NCBI RefSeq assembly: GCF_025506355.1
Contig: NZ_JANZYP010000079.1
Span: 1 to 43,930, forward strand
Direction: 5' to 3'
Length of the DNA stretch: 43,930 bases
Source: Sphaerisporangium corydalis
GTDB taxonomy: Bacteria > Actinomycetota > Actinomycetes > Streptosporangiales > Streptosporangiaceae
In this document: piece after piece, positions 25,447 to 35,562 of the stretch
Position numbering within the stretch: position 1 is the stretch's first letter
Layout of the letters: the number at the start of each line of letters is the position of its first letter
The notes under the pieces: model-generated
Told to the model about the DNA's origin: nothing
The model's input: only the letters and a program-made list of their open reading frames with translations
Database searches by the model: none
Made by a program: the position numbers and the translations under genes

Positions 25447-26565
25447 CTACTGGACTCCGGCCTCGGTGCACTTGGCCGCGAACTCGCCCTTGCACAGTTC
25501 GTCCTTGCTGACGAACCCGTCGGCGACGACGTCCTTGACGCTGTCGAAGGTGATCGGCTGCGGGTCGAGCAGGACCGAGGGGACGTCGGCGTTGGTCTGG
25601 GTGTCCTTGGTGACACCGCTGACCGTCGGCTTCTCGCCCTTGGCCAGCGCGATGGCCAGCCCGGCGGCCGCGTCGGCCTCCTTCTTGACCGCCTTGTAGA
25701 CCGTCATGCACTGGTCACCGTTGAGGATGTTCTGCAGGCCCTGGACGCCGGCGTCCTGACCGGTCACCGGGACCTTGCCGTTGAGCTTCTGCTTCTTGAG
25801 CACGGTGATCGCCGCGTTGCCCAGGTTGTCGTTCGCGGCGAGCACGCCGCCGATCTTGGGCGCGGAGGTCAGCATCTGCTCGAAGATCGTGCCGCCCTTG
25901 ACCGGGTCCCAGTCCGGCACGGACTCGTCCGGGCCCTTGGTGTACTCGCCCGCGTCGTACTTCGGCTTGAGCACGCCGTCGTAGCCGGCCTTGAACTGGG
26001 TCGCGTTGTTGTCGGTCGGCGAGCCGTTGAGCTCGGCGATCAGCGGCTTCTCGACCTTCTTGTCGGCGAGGCACTTGACCAGGCCCTCACCCTGGAGGGT
26101 GCCGACCTTGGTGTTGTCGAAGCTCACGTAGTACGAGGCCCCGCCGCCGAGCGTCAGGCGGTCGTAGTCGATGACCGGAACGCCCTGGCCCTTGGCCTTG
26201 TCGATGACGGCCTTGCCGGTGCCGCTGTCCAGGTTGACGATCAGCAGCACCGTGGCGCCGTTGGTGATCATCTGGTCGGCGATCGTCTGGAAGGCGGTCT
26301 TGTCGTTCTGGGCGTTCTGGATGTCGTACTCGACACCCGCGGTCTTGAAGGCCTCTTCGAGGTACTTGTGGTCCGCGGTCTCCCAGCGGGGAGACGACTT
26401 GCTGTCGGGAAGGATGACACCGATCTTGCCCGCCTTCGCGGCGGCCGAGGAGGAGGCGGGGGCTGCGCTCTGGGTGCTGGTCGCACCGTCATCGCCCCCG
26501 CAGGCGGTGAGACCGAGAGAGAGCGCCGCGGCGGCGGCGGTCAGGCCGAGGATCCCCTTGCGCAT
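25447..26565 (-). CDS. xylF: Xylose-type ABC substrate-binding lipoprotein XylF
   Basis: A 372-residue exported binding protein. A lipoprotein signal peptide ends LGLTAC with acceptor C22. The mature part follows the XylF pattern: GVILPDSKSSPRWETADH, YYVSFDNTKVGTLQGEGL, GSPTDNNATQFKAGYDGVLKP, AANDNLGNAA, VTGQDAGVQGLQNI and CMTVYK. These are close to the E. coli D-xylose-binding protein, so xylose or a similar pentose is likely. The start ATG 26565 gives the signal peptide. It is the first gene of the operon. The upstream 230 bases hold the promoter and candidate ROK operators. Confidence 0.88.
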   Translation of the reverse strand: MRKGILGLTAAAAALSLGLTACGGDDGATSTQSAAPASSSAAAKAGKIGVILPDSKSSPRWETADHKYLEEAFKTAGVEYDIQNAQNDKTAFQTIADQMITNGATVLLIVNLDSGTGKAVIDKAKGQGVPVIDYDRLTLGGGASYYVSFDNTKVGTLQGEGLVKCLADKKVEKPLIAELNGSPTDNNATQFKAGYDGVLKPKYDAGEYTKGPDESVPDWDPVKGGTIFEQMLTSAPKIGGVLAANDNLGNAAITVLKKQKLNGKVPVTGQDAGVQGLQNILNGDQCMTVYKAVKKEADAAAGLAIALAKGEKPTVSGVTKDTQTNADVPSVLLDPQPITFDSVKDVVADGFVSKDELCKGEFAAKCTEAGVQ

Positions 26566-26701
26566 GGGTGCACCGGGTCCTTTCTGCAGAATGGCCACTC
26601 AAGACGTGGCGTATGGGGGTCTGTGAGGCTGTGCCCGGCCGAGCTCTGACCGGGGGAGAGAACGGCTTTCGCCGGGTCTCGGCTTGACCGTTTCTTTGAA
26701 T

Positions 26702-26780
26702 GTTGTTTGCGGCAACGTATTCCGAACCCGGGCCATGCGCCAGACCTCGGACGGTCAAAGTTTGTTGTCTCCGGTAACAA
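26702..26780 (-). promoter_or_regulatory. Candidate ROK-regulator operators upstream of xylF
   Basis: Two palindromic sites are visible. GTTG-N7-CAAC lies at 26702-26716 and TTGTT-N9-AACAA at 26762-26780. They resemble in type the GTTTG/CAAAC-rich operators of XylR/ROK repressors. They lie 137-215 bases before the xylF start, and the ROK gene is in the same operon. Assignment is inference. Confidence 0.4.
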
Positions 26781-26795
26781 TCAGGAAACGCCAGA

Positions 26796-27521
26796 TTAAC
26801 CGGCCAGGCTCTGCGTGATCAGGACGAAGGCCGAGGCGGCGGCCACAACGAGGATCCCGGCGCGGACCCGCCCGCCGTCCAGGAAGCGGCGGAGCGGGCC
26901 CGAGGCCGCGAAGCCCGCGACCATGAACGGGATCAGCACCGCGCCCGCGACCACCGACCGGCCGGGCAGCTTGCCCACGGCGGCGAGGATGGCCAGGGAC
27001 TGGCTCGCGGACAGGAAGAAGTACATGGCCAGGGTCGCCCTGATCTGCGGGCCCTTGGCGTGCTGGTAGACGATGCCCATGGGCGGGCCGCCGATGCCGG
27101 TGGCCGTGCCGGTGATGCCGGACAGGAAGCCGGCGGCGGTCAGCGTCGCCCCGTTCCTCGGGATCGCCAGCGCGGACGCGGTCACCGCCACGGCGACCAG
27201 CACCATCACCCCGACCAGGATCCCGAGCATCCGGGTGCTGACGTAGACCACGACCAGCGCGCCGATCGCACTGCCGGGGAGCCTGCCGAGCAGCGCGAAG
27301 CCGAGGCCCCGCCAGTCGATGCGGCGCCATTCGGTGAACAGGGTGAACAGGGGCAGGGTGAGGTTGACGACCTGGATGGCCCCGGGCATGGCGTCGGGCC
27401 GCAGCAACGTGATGATCGGAGCGGCCACCAGGCCCAGGCCGAAGCCCACCCCGCCCTGGACCACCGCCCCGACAAATACCGCCAAACCGCCAAGAAATAC
27501 CAGAAATACCTCAGTGCCCAT
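26796..27521 (-). CDS. TauE/SafE-family sulfite/anion exporter
   Basis: A 241-residue inner-membrane protein with about eight hydrophobic helices. The TauE pattern is present: an N-terminal GAVVQGGVGFGLGLVAAPII repeat and the corresponding second-half GFLSGITGTATGIGGPPMGIVY. The family exports sulfite, sulfoacetate or related organosulfur anions. The start is taken as ATG 27521; a GTG nine bases upstream is possible and no clear ribosome site decides. It stands between the xyl operon and the P450 gene, all on the minus strand, but lies 51 bases downstream of the P450 stop and could be co-transcribed with it. Confidence 0.88.
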   Translation of the reverse strand: MGTEVFLVFLGGLAVFVGAVVQGGVGFGLGLVAAPIITLLRPDAMPGAIQVVNLTLPLFTLFTEWRRIDWRGLGFALLGRLPGSAIGALVVVYVSTRMLGILVGVMVLVAVAVTASALAIPRNGATLTAAGFLSGITGTATGIGGPPMGIVYQHAKGPQIRATLAMYFFLSASQSLAILAAVGKLPGRSVVAGAVLIPFMVAGFAASGPLRRFLDGGRVRAGILVVAAASAFVLITQSLAG

Positions 27522-27572
27522 GCGTCGCACGGTAGACCGTCGCCACCCGGGCGGCCCACCGGGTTTCCGGCC

Positions 27573-28769
27573 CTACCAGGCGACCGGCAGCCGGTGGACC
27601 CCGTAGATGGCCATGTCCGAGCGCGTCGCCACCTGCTCGGGTGTCACCGCGAGCCGCAGTTTCGGGAACCGGTTCAGCAGCGCCGGGTAGGCGATGCGCA
27701 TCTCCATGCGGGCGAGCTGCTGACCGACGCACTGGTGGATGCCGTGTCCGAAGGCGAGGTGCCCGGTGGCCGGCCGGGTGATGTCGAGCCGGTCGGGTTC
27801 GGCGAACTGCCGGGGGTCACGGTTGGCGGTGGCCAGGGACACCGTCACCGACTCCCCCGCCTTGATCATGTACCCCTCGACCTCGACGTCCTCGCTCGCG
27901 GCCCGCACCAGGCCCATGTGGATGATGGAGAGGTACCGCAGCAGCTCCTCGACCGCCAGCCCGGTGAGGGCCGGGTCGTCGCGCAGGACCGCGAGCTGCA
28001 CGGGGTTCTCCAGCAGCGTGAACGTGCCCAGCGCGATCATGTTGGCGGTCGTCTCGTGGCCGGAGACCAGGAGCAGCATCGCCACGCCCGTGATCTCGTC
28101 CTTGGTGAGCTCCCCCGTCGACACCAGGTCGCTGATCAGGTCGTCGCCCGGCTCGGCGCGCTTGCGGTCGACCAGGTCATGGATGTACAGGGCCATGCCC
28201 TCGATGGCCCCCCGCACCTGCGGAAGCCGGGACTCCAGGCTGAGCATCTCCGAGGACTGCCGCTGGAACTGGTCGTGGGCACTGTAGGGGACACCGAGCA
28301 GCTCGCAGATCACCATCGAGGGGAGCGGGAAGGCGAACGCGGACACCAGGTCGGCGGACGGGCCCCCCTGCTCCATGCCGTCGAGCAGGCCGGACGTGAA
28401 CCGCGTGACCGTCGGCTCCAGCCGCTTCATGTTGCGCAGGCCGAAGTGGCCGGCGACCATCCGGCGCAGGCGGGTGTGCTCGGGCGGGTCCTGGTTGAGG
28501 AACAGGCCCGGCAGCTTGCCGAGGAACCGCTGGATGGACCGCCGGCCGATCTGCGGGTGGACCAGGTCGGGGTCGGCGCTGAAGCGGGCGTCGCCGAGCA
28601 CCGATCGCACCGCGGAGTAGCCGGTCACCAGCCAGCCGACGTGCCCGTCCGCGTAGAGCATCGGCCGCAGCGGGCCTTCGTGACTCCACCGGCGCAGCTC
28701 AGACGGTGGGTCGAAGGGATTCTGACGTTCCAGGGGAAGTGTCACCGGGCTCGGCAGAGCATGCGTCAT
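27573..28769 (-). CDS. Cytochrome P450 (bacterial class I)
   Basis: A 398-residue soluble haem monooxygenase. The I-helix oxygen-activation motif is LLVSGHETT (236-241), with Ser where many have Ala. The K-helix ExxR is EELLR (274-278), and the haem ligand is C347 in FGHGIHQCVG. The HTRLRR C-helix arginines are present. Length and motifs fit CYP105/CYP107-like actinobacterial enzymes that oxidise secondary metabolites or xenobiotics with ferredoxin partners. No ferredoxin or reductase gene is adjacent. It is preceded by an AT-rich promoter with a Crp-like site, which suggests physiological control rather than a biosynthetic-cluster role. Confidence 0.93.
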   Translation of the reverse strand: MTHALPSPVTLPLERQNPFDPPSELRRWSHEGPLRPMLYADGHVGWLVTGYSAVRSVLGDARFSADPDLVHPQIGRRSIQRFLGKLPGLFLNQDPPEHTRLRRMVAGHFGLRNMKRLEPTVTRFTSGLLDGMEQGGPSADLVSAFAFPLPSMVICELLGVPYSAHDQFQRQSSEMLSLESRLPQVRGAIEGMALYIHDLVDRKRAEPGDDLISDLVSTGELTKDEITGVAMLLLVSGHETTANMIALGTFTLLENPVQLAVLRDDPALTGLAVEELLRYLSIIHMGLVRAASEDVEVEGYMIKAGESVTVSLATANRDPRQFAEPDRLDITRPATGHLAFGHGIHQCVGQQLARMEMRIAYPALLNRFPKLRLAVTPEQVATRSDMAIYGVHRLPVAW

Positions 28770-28822
28770 CGCACGATCCCCCCTTTCACCACCAGACCCT
28801 ACAAGCTATGAAATTCCGTTTA

Positions 28823-28849
28823 ATTAAAGAAATCATCTGATTAAGTCAA
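28823..28849 (-). promoter_or_regulatory. Sigma70-type promoter for the P450 gene
   Basis: On the minus strand, TTGACT (28849-28844) is followed after 15 bases by TTTAAT (28828-28823). These match the -35 and -10 consensus in five of six positions each. The spacing is short by two bases. The local AT content is far above the background. Confidence 0.5.
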
Positions 28850-28866
28850 GTTTGTCCAGCGGGACG

Positions 28867-28880
28867 GTGATGGGCATCAC
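28867..28880 (-). promoter_or_regulatory. Crp/GlxR-like operator, GTGA-N6-TCAC
   Basis: GTGATGGGCATCAC is a perfect palindrome of 6-bp arms and fits the GTGA-N6-TCAC rule of Crp-family activators. Its centre is about 60 bases before the likely transcription start of the P450 gene, the class-I activator position. Between 28881 and 29096 nothing else is recognisable. Confidence 0.5.
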
Positions 28881-29096
28881 ACCTGGTGGGGGCGGCATCG
28901 AATTCCCGCGACGCAGCAGGGAGAGCGGTCCTCCGGGACGGCGGGGAGGGCGGCCGGCCGCGCACGGGAACGGTCGCCACCCTCCCACGGAATATCCGAG
29001 GAATTCAGTAACTTACTCGGAAATTACTGCGCCCGATAATGGACCACGGCCGCACGTCGGGACCGGGGGGAACACCGTCCGGGGCCGAACGCGGAC

Positions 29097-29131
29097 GCGC
29101 CCGCCCCCGCCTCGGCGGCGGGGACGGGCGC
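29097..29131 (-). terminator. Terminator hairpin after aconitase
   Basis: The arm 29097-29111 pairs with 29117-29131 in 14 of 15 positions around a five-base loop. It lies 12 bases beyond the aconitase stop. Confidence 0.65.
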
Positions 29132-29143
29132 GCGGCGGCCTGG

Positions 29144-31936
<2,793 letters not shown>

Positions 31937-32043
31937 GGAGACTCGCCTCCCTACATTTCACGCTCATCGTCACTGATGATGGGTCGCACAGATTGCCTGG
32001 TTCGCCCCATAGATCCTGCCGCACAGGTGGTATGCCATCGCCA

Positions 32044-32059
32044 GTTAGGCTGGCCTAAC
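32044..32059 (-). promoter_or_regulatory. Iron-box-like palindrome upstream of acnA
   Basis: GTTAGGC-TG-GCCTAAC is a palindrome with perfect 7-bp arms. It resembles the TTAGGTTAGSCTAACCTAA box of DtxR/IdeR/DmdR repressors in its TTAGG...CCTAA ends, although its spacing is shorter. It lies about 110 bases before the acnA start and may overlap a -35 region (a weak CATACC -10 lies further down). Confidence 0.4.
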
Positions 32060-32078
32060 CACGCGGTCGCGGCAGATG

Positions 32079-32120
32079 TCTCGACATCAAGATATCGGGT
32101 CAGATATCTCGACATCAAGT
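32079..32120 (-). promoter_or_regulatory. Tandem TCTTGATGTCGAGA-type operators upstream of acnA
   Basis: On the plus strand TCTCGACATCAAGA (32079-32092) recurs as TCTCGACATCAAGT (32107-32120), 28 bases apart, with 13 of 14 bases identical. Each copy is a near-palindrome (TCTTGA/TCGAGA on the minus strand), and GATATC lies beside both. The form fits MarR-family operators. TamR of Streptomyces, a MarR protein, is known to control aconitase, which makes it the first candidate. Confidence 0.55.
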
Positions 32121-32135
32121 TACTTGCCGGTAGGG

Positions 32136-32867
32136 TCAGATGACCGCCGGCATGAGGCGGACCGCGAACAGCCCTATCACGACGACCGACAGCAGCGGGC
32201 CGAGAATCTTCACCTCGAAGGCCCGGCCGGTCTTGATGCCGATGTCGTACGGCAGGACCCATCGCTGCTTCAGCGGCCACAGCACCGGGCAGCCGCGCTC
32301 GGTCAGGCAGTCGCCGATCACGTGGGCCAGGCATCCGATGGCGATGGCCAGGCCGAGCCACAGGTACCCGACGTCGCGGAAGTGCAGCAGGAGGAACATC
32401 ACGGCCGTCAGGCCGATGTTCACCAGCGCCGAGGTGATCGTCTTGCCGGGGACGCCGATGCCGATCGAGCGCAGGGCCAGCCCGATCATCAAGATGACCA
32501 CGACGTCCCTGCCGATCGGGACGTGGTCGGCGAGCAACTGGCTGCCGATGCCGGCCACGATCGCGAACAGCAGCGAATGCGTCGCGTGGCGGTGGCCCCC
32601 GCTCGCCCAGTTGAACGCCTTGCTCAGCACCCAGGTGGCGGGCCCGAACGCCTGGGCGATCGTGGCGTGCGGATGGTCGAGGTCGGGGAGCATCGCGGCC
32701 CCCGCGCAGACCAGGGCGCCGGCGATGAGCTCGTTCGGCGCGGTCAGGTTGGCCACCGCCGGCGTCAGCTCGCCCGCGATGCCGCCGAGCCCCGGAAGCG
32801 CGGCGAGCCCGGGAGCGACGAGCAGCCAGAGCGCGGCACCGCTCAGGGCGTGCGTATGCCCCATCAT
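32136..32867 (-). CDS. DUF457-like membrane-bound metal-dependent hydrolase (YdjM type)
   Basis: A 243-residue polytopic membrane protein. It begins MMGHTHALSGAALWLL, the His-rich opening of the YdjM/DUF457 family. It goes on to AMLPDLDHPHATIA, GGHRHATHSL and LAHVIGDCLTERG, which together supply the Asp/His metal ligands. About six or seven hydrophobic helices are visible. The true substrate of the family is not established. The start ATG 32867 matches the family opening; a GTG at 32888 would add seven residues. It ends 199 bases before the acnA start on the same strand, with the acnA operators lying between. Confidence 0.82.
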   Translation of the reverse strand: MMGHTHALSGAALWLLVAPGLAALPGLGGIAGELTPAVANLTAPNELIAGALVCAGAAMLPDLDHPHATIAQAFGPATWVLSKAFNWASGGHRHATHSLLFAIVAGIGSQLLADHVPIGRDVVVILMIGLALRSIGIGVPGKTITSALVNIGLTAVMFLLLHFRDVGYLWLGLAIAIGCLAHVIGDCLTERGCPVLWPLKQRWVLPYDIGIKTGRAFEVKILGPLLSVVVIGLFAVRLMPAVI

Positions 32868-33388
32868 GCGTAGATCACGATCGGGCACCCTACGGCAAAA
32901 TCTTCGCCAAACAGAGGAACCGACTCGTCTGCCATGCGGCGTGTCGCCCGCCCTCCGGGGGAGAAGGGATCGGTTTCACGCCCATTGTGCGGCCCCGCGC
33001 GGCCCGCGCAAGCGTCCCTGACGAGACGCTCCGGAAGGCCGGAGGTCCTTGCTGGTCAGGGGATCGGGAAATCGCGGACACAGAAGACGGGACCGTTCCG
33101 CTCCAAGAGCACCCCCCAGCCCTCTCAGAGCAGAACGACCCCGTCCGAATCCTGATAACGCACGGATATCGGCGTCTGTTCCCGGCACAGCGTGATTCAC
33201 GTCACTTCCTGAAAAAAGTGGCCGCCACCAGGTCCCCGCACGCCCGCCGGCCGCGGTGCTCTCCGTCCCGTCCGCTCGGCGGGCGGTCGACGATTTTTTG
33301 CCGAGGGCTTGTCGTTAAGAACGTTCGCGATATATCGTTGAGCCATCGAGAACGGTCGAAAGTCGATCGCAACCGCAAGGGGGAAGAC
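32868..33388. other. Divergent intergenic region before padR
   Basis: This gene-free stretch of 521 bases holds the promoters of the DUF457-like gene (minus) and padR (plus). A Crp-like half-palindrome GTGA-TTCACG-TCAC at 33192-33205 fits GTGA-N6-TCAC but lies far upstream. The padR promoter is annotated separately. No frame here resembles a protein. Confidence 0.4.
33309..33337 (+). promoter_or_regulatory. padR promoter with overlapping palindromic operator
   Basis: TTGTCG (33309-33314) and TATATC (33331-33336), 16 bases apart, form a plausible promoter. The perfect palindrome CGATATATCG (33328-33337) covers the -10 box. PadR regulators commonly repress their own genes at AT-rich dyads of this kind, so autoregulation is likely. 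Confidence 0.5.
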
Positions 33389-34123
33389 ATGACTCACGCA
33401 CATTCGATGGGAGGACCTCCCTGGCCCGACGCGCGCGCCCTGAAGGCCGCCCTGGGCTCCATCGTCGGCGCCTGGCAGCAGGATCCGCACCGCGGTGGTC
33501 CCCACCACGGCCCGCATGGCCACCCGCACGAGGAGGGCGGCCATGAGCGCCGCTTCCGCGGCCACCGCGGCCCCGGGCCCTTCCCGTGGGACTTCGCGCG
33601 CGGCCCGTTCGGTCCCGGTTTCGGGTTCGGCGGCGGGCGCTCGCCGTTCGGGAGGGGAGGCCGCAAGGCCAAGCGCGGCGACGTCCGCGCCGCCATCCTG
33701 GCCCTGCTCGCCGAGGAGCCGCGCAACGGCTACCAGGTGATCCAGGAGATCGCCGAGCGCAGCCAGGGCGGGTGGAAGCCCAGCCCGGGCGCGGTCTACC
33801 CGGCGCTCCAGCAGCTCACCGACGAAGGTCTGGTGCGCGCCGAGGAGACCGACGGGCGCAAGACCTTCGCGCTCACCGAGGCCGGTCTGGCCTACGTCGC
33901 CGAGCACCCCGAGGAGGTGCGGGCCCCGTGGGAGGACATGACGCCGAACGTGGACGACAGCGTCTACGAACTTTTCGATTTGTCGCGCCAGGCCGCCGCG
34001 GCGCTCTTCCAAATCGCGCAGACTGGTAGCGACGGACAAGTCGGACAGGCGAAGCAGATCCTGGCCGAGACCCGCCGCAAGCTGTACCAGATCCTGGCCG
34101 ACGGCGACACCTCGGAGGAGTGA
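33389..34123 (+). CDS. PadR-family regulator with His/Gly-rich N-terminal extension
   Basis: A 244-residue regulator. Residues 33-60 are rich in histidine (HHGPHGHPHEE and neighbours), then a Gly/Phe-rich stretch follows to about 95. The PadR winged helix fills residues 96-175 (RAAILALLAEEPRNGYQVIQEIAER, then PSPGAVYPALQQLTDEGLV). A C-terminal helical domain for dimerisation ends the protein. The histidine tract could sense a metal such as nickel, zinc or copper. The start ATG 33389 follows AAGGGGG. A DUF1707 membrane gene with its own His-rich tail starts six bases after its stop. Confidence 0.9.
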   Translation: MTHAHSMGGPPWPDARALKAALGSIVGAWQQDPHRGGPHHGPHGHPHEEGGHERRFRGHRGPGPFPWDFARGPFGPGFGFGGGRSPFGRGGRKAKRGDVRAAILALLAEEPRNGYQVIQEIAERSQGGWKPSPGAVYPALQQLTDEGLVRAEETDGRKTFALTEAGLAYVAEHPEEVRAPWEDMTPNVDDSVYELFDLSRQAAAALFQIAQTGSDGQVGQAKQILAETRRKLYQILADGDTSEE

Positions 34124-34129
34124 CCCTCG

Positions 34130-34657
34130 ATGACCTCGCGGGACGATCTGCGGATCGGTGACGCAGAACGCGACGAGGTGATGACCGCCCTGCGCGAGCA
34201 CTTCGCGCAGGGCCGTCTCACCCACGACGAGCTGGACGAACGGCTCGACACCGCCCTCGGGGCGCGCACGGTGGGCGACCTGCGGCGGGTGACGGCCGAT
34301 CTACCGGAACAGCGGTCGCAGCGTCCGGCCGCCTACGACGCCCCCTGGCGGCCCGAGGGCATGCCCCTCCCGCCGCGCGGCGACCTCGGCACCTGGGGCC
34401 ATCACATGGCCGACCTGCCCCGGCCGCCGTTCCAGGGCCGGCGGCGGCACGGCGGGCCCCCGGTCTTTCTGATCATCCTGGCGGTGTTCCTGGTGGCCTC
34501 GGCCGTCGGCGGCGCCTTCGCGCCGCTGCTCGGGCTGCTGAAGGTGCTGTTCATCATGGGCGTGGTCTTCGCGATCGTGCGGTTGGCCCACCACCGGCAC
34601 CATGGCCACCCCCACCTGGGGCACCACCACTCCCACCTGGGGCGCCGGCACCGCTGA
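34130..34657 (+). CDS. DUF1707 membrane protein with His-rich C-terminal tail
   Basis: A 175-residue protein. The N-terminal DUF1707 domain covers about residues 5-58 (LRIGDAERDEVMTALREHFAQGRLTHDELDERLDTALGARTVGDL). A proline-rich linker is followed by two hydrophobic helices (about 111-131 and 132-152). The tail HHRHHGHPHLGHHHSHLGRRHR carries ten histidines. It forms an operon with padR, six bases apart. Both proteins having histidine tracts suggests metal handling or sensing at the membrane, which is inference. A long imperfect hairpin follows the stop. Confidence 0.85.
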   Translation: MTSRDDLRIGDAERDEVMTALREHFAQGRLTHDELDERLDTALGARTVGDLRRVTADLPEQRSQRPAAYDAPWRPEGMPLPPRGDLGTWGHHMADLPRPPFQGRRRHGGPPVFLIILAVFLVASAVGGAFAPLLGLLKVLFIMGVVFAIVRLAHHRHHGHPHLGHHHSHLGRRHR

Positions 34658-34673
34658 CGTCCCGCGGGGCCGT

Positions 34674-34728
34674 CGGGCACCACGGCCGGGCCGACCTTCA
34701 CGGGTCGTCCCGGCCTTCGGCGTGCCCG
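34674..34728 (+). terminator. Three-stem imperfect hairpin after the padR operon
   Basis: CGGGCAC (34674-34680) pairs with GTGCCCG (34722-34728), GGCCGGG (34684-34690) with CCCGGCC (34709-34715), and CGACC (34692-34696) with GGTCG (34703-34707). The remaining DNA up to 34922 shows no gene. Confidence 0.5.
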
Positions 34729-34922
34729 CCCTCGCTCCGTGATTTGGGTCTTGACGCTCGCAGTCAGCCGTTTCATGATCGGCCTGTCTTCCCGACCGCC
34801 GCCATTTCCGGGTTTCGGCTCCTTCAGGTCCGGGCATGGTGGCGCTCGTTCTCCCCGAATACCTCGCGCCACCGGCCCGCGCGGACGCCGCGGGTTCCGC
34901 ACCCAATGACGAGGAGTAGCCG

Positions 34923-35555
34923 ATGGTCCCGATAACGGACAATCAACTTGATTGCCACGTTTTCGAGCGGGTGCGTGAGGTGGAGGCGGCGGACATGCCG
35001 CCGGAGGTGTACGGACCGGAGTTCCGCGAGGCCTACGAGAGCGCGAACGGGGTGGTCTGGAAGCTCGAACGCGCCCAGCACTTCCACGAGCCCTACGAGC
35101 CGAGCTGGGCGGCGATGGCGCAGGGCGACTGGGAACGTTCCCTTCTGCTGGTGGACGAGATGCGCGGCTCGCTGCGCGCCGAGTACGACGGGTACGCCGA
35201 GTTCCGCCGGGTCCGGGTGGTGGAGACCCCCCTCACGCCCTACATGCAGTGGGAGCTGCACGTCCTGGCCGCCCGCTCCGAGGCCGGCGAGCGGAGCCGG
35301 GTGATCCCCGCGACCGCCGTCCGCGCCTACGAGCCGTCCGGGCCGCTGCCCGAGCTGTTGATCTTCGAGTCCACGCTCATGTACGAGGTCCTGTACGACG
35401 AGAACGGCGCCCACCTGGGCGGGCGCCGCATCACCGACCACGACGTCGTCGCGCCGTGCCTGGCCGCCCTGATCGCGCTGTACGACCTGGGCGAGGACCT
35501 GCGTTCCTACCACCGGCGCGAGGTGGCCCCCCTGCCGCCCCCGGACGCCTCCTGA
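34923..35555 (+). CDS. DUF6879-like protein, second copy (orphan)
   Basis: A 210-residue soluble protein that shares the DUF6879 layout with 2871-3404: an aromatic, acidic N-terminal segment (VVWKLERAQHFHEPYEP), a basic-to-hydrophobic strand (EFRRVRVVETPLTPYMQWELHVLAARSEAGE), then PELLIFESTLMYEVLYDENG. The start ATG 34923 follows GAGGAG. Unlike the first copy it has no adjacent XRE-DUF5753 gene. It ends seven bases before the convergent pnkp stop. The assignment rests on pattern similarity, and no function is known. Confidence 0.65.
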   Translation: MVPITDNQLDCHVFERVREVEAADMPPEVYGPEFREAYESANGVVWKLERAQHFHEPYEPSWAAMAQGDWERSLLLVDEMRGSLRAEYDGYAEFRRVRVVETPLTPYMQWELHVLAARSEAGERSRVIPATAVRAYEPSGPLPELLIFESTLMYEVLYDENGAHLGGRRITDHDVVAPCLAALIALYDLGEDLRSYHRREVAPLPPPDAS

Positions 35556-35562
35556 CCCGTCC

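Noticed and set aside
27060-28811. A 583-codon plus-strand frame over the TauE and P450 genes
   Set aside because: It is antisense to both, which have clear family motifs.
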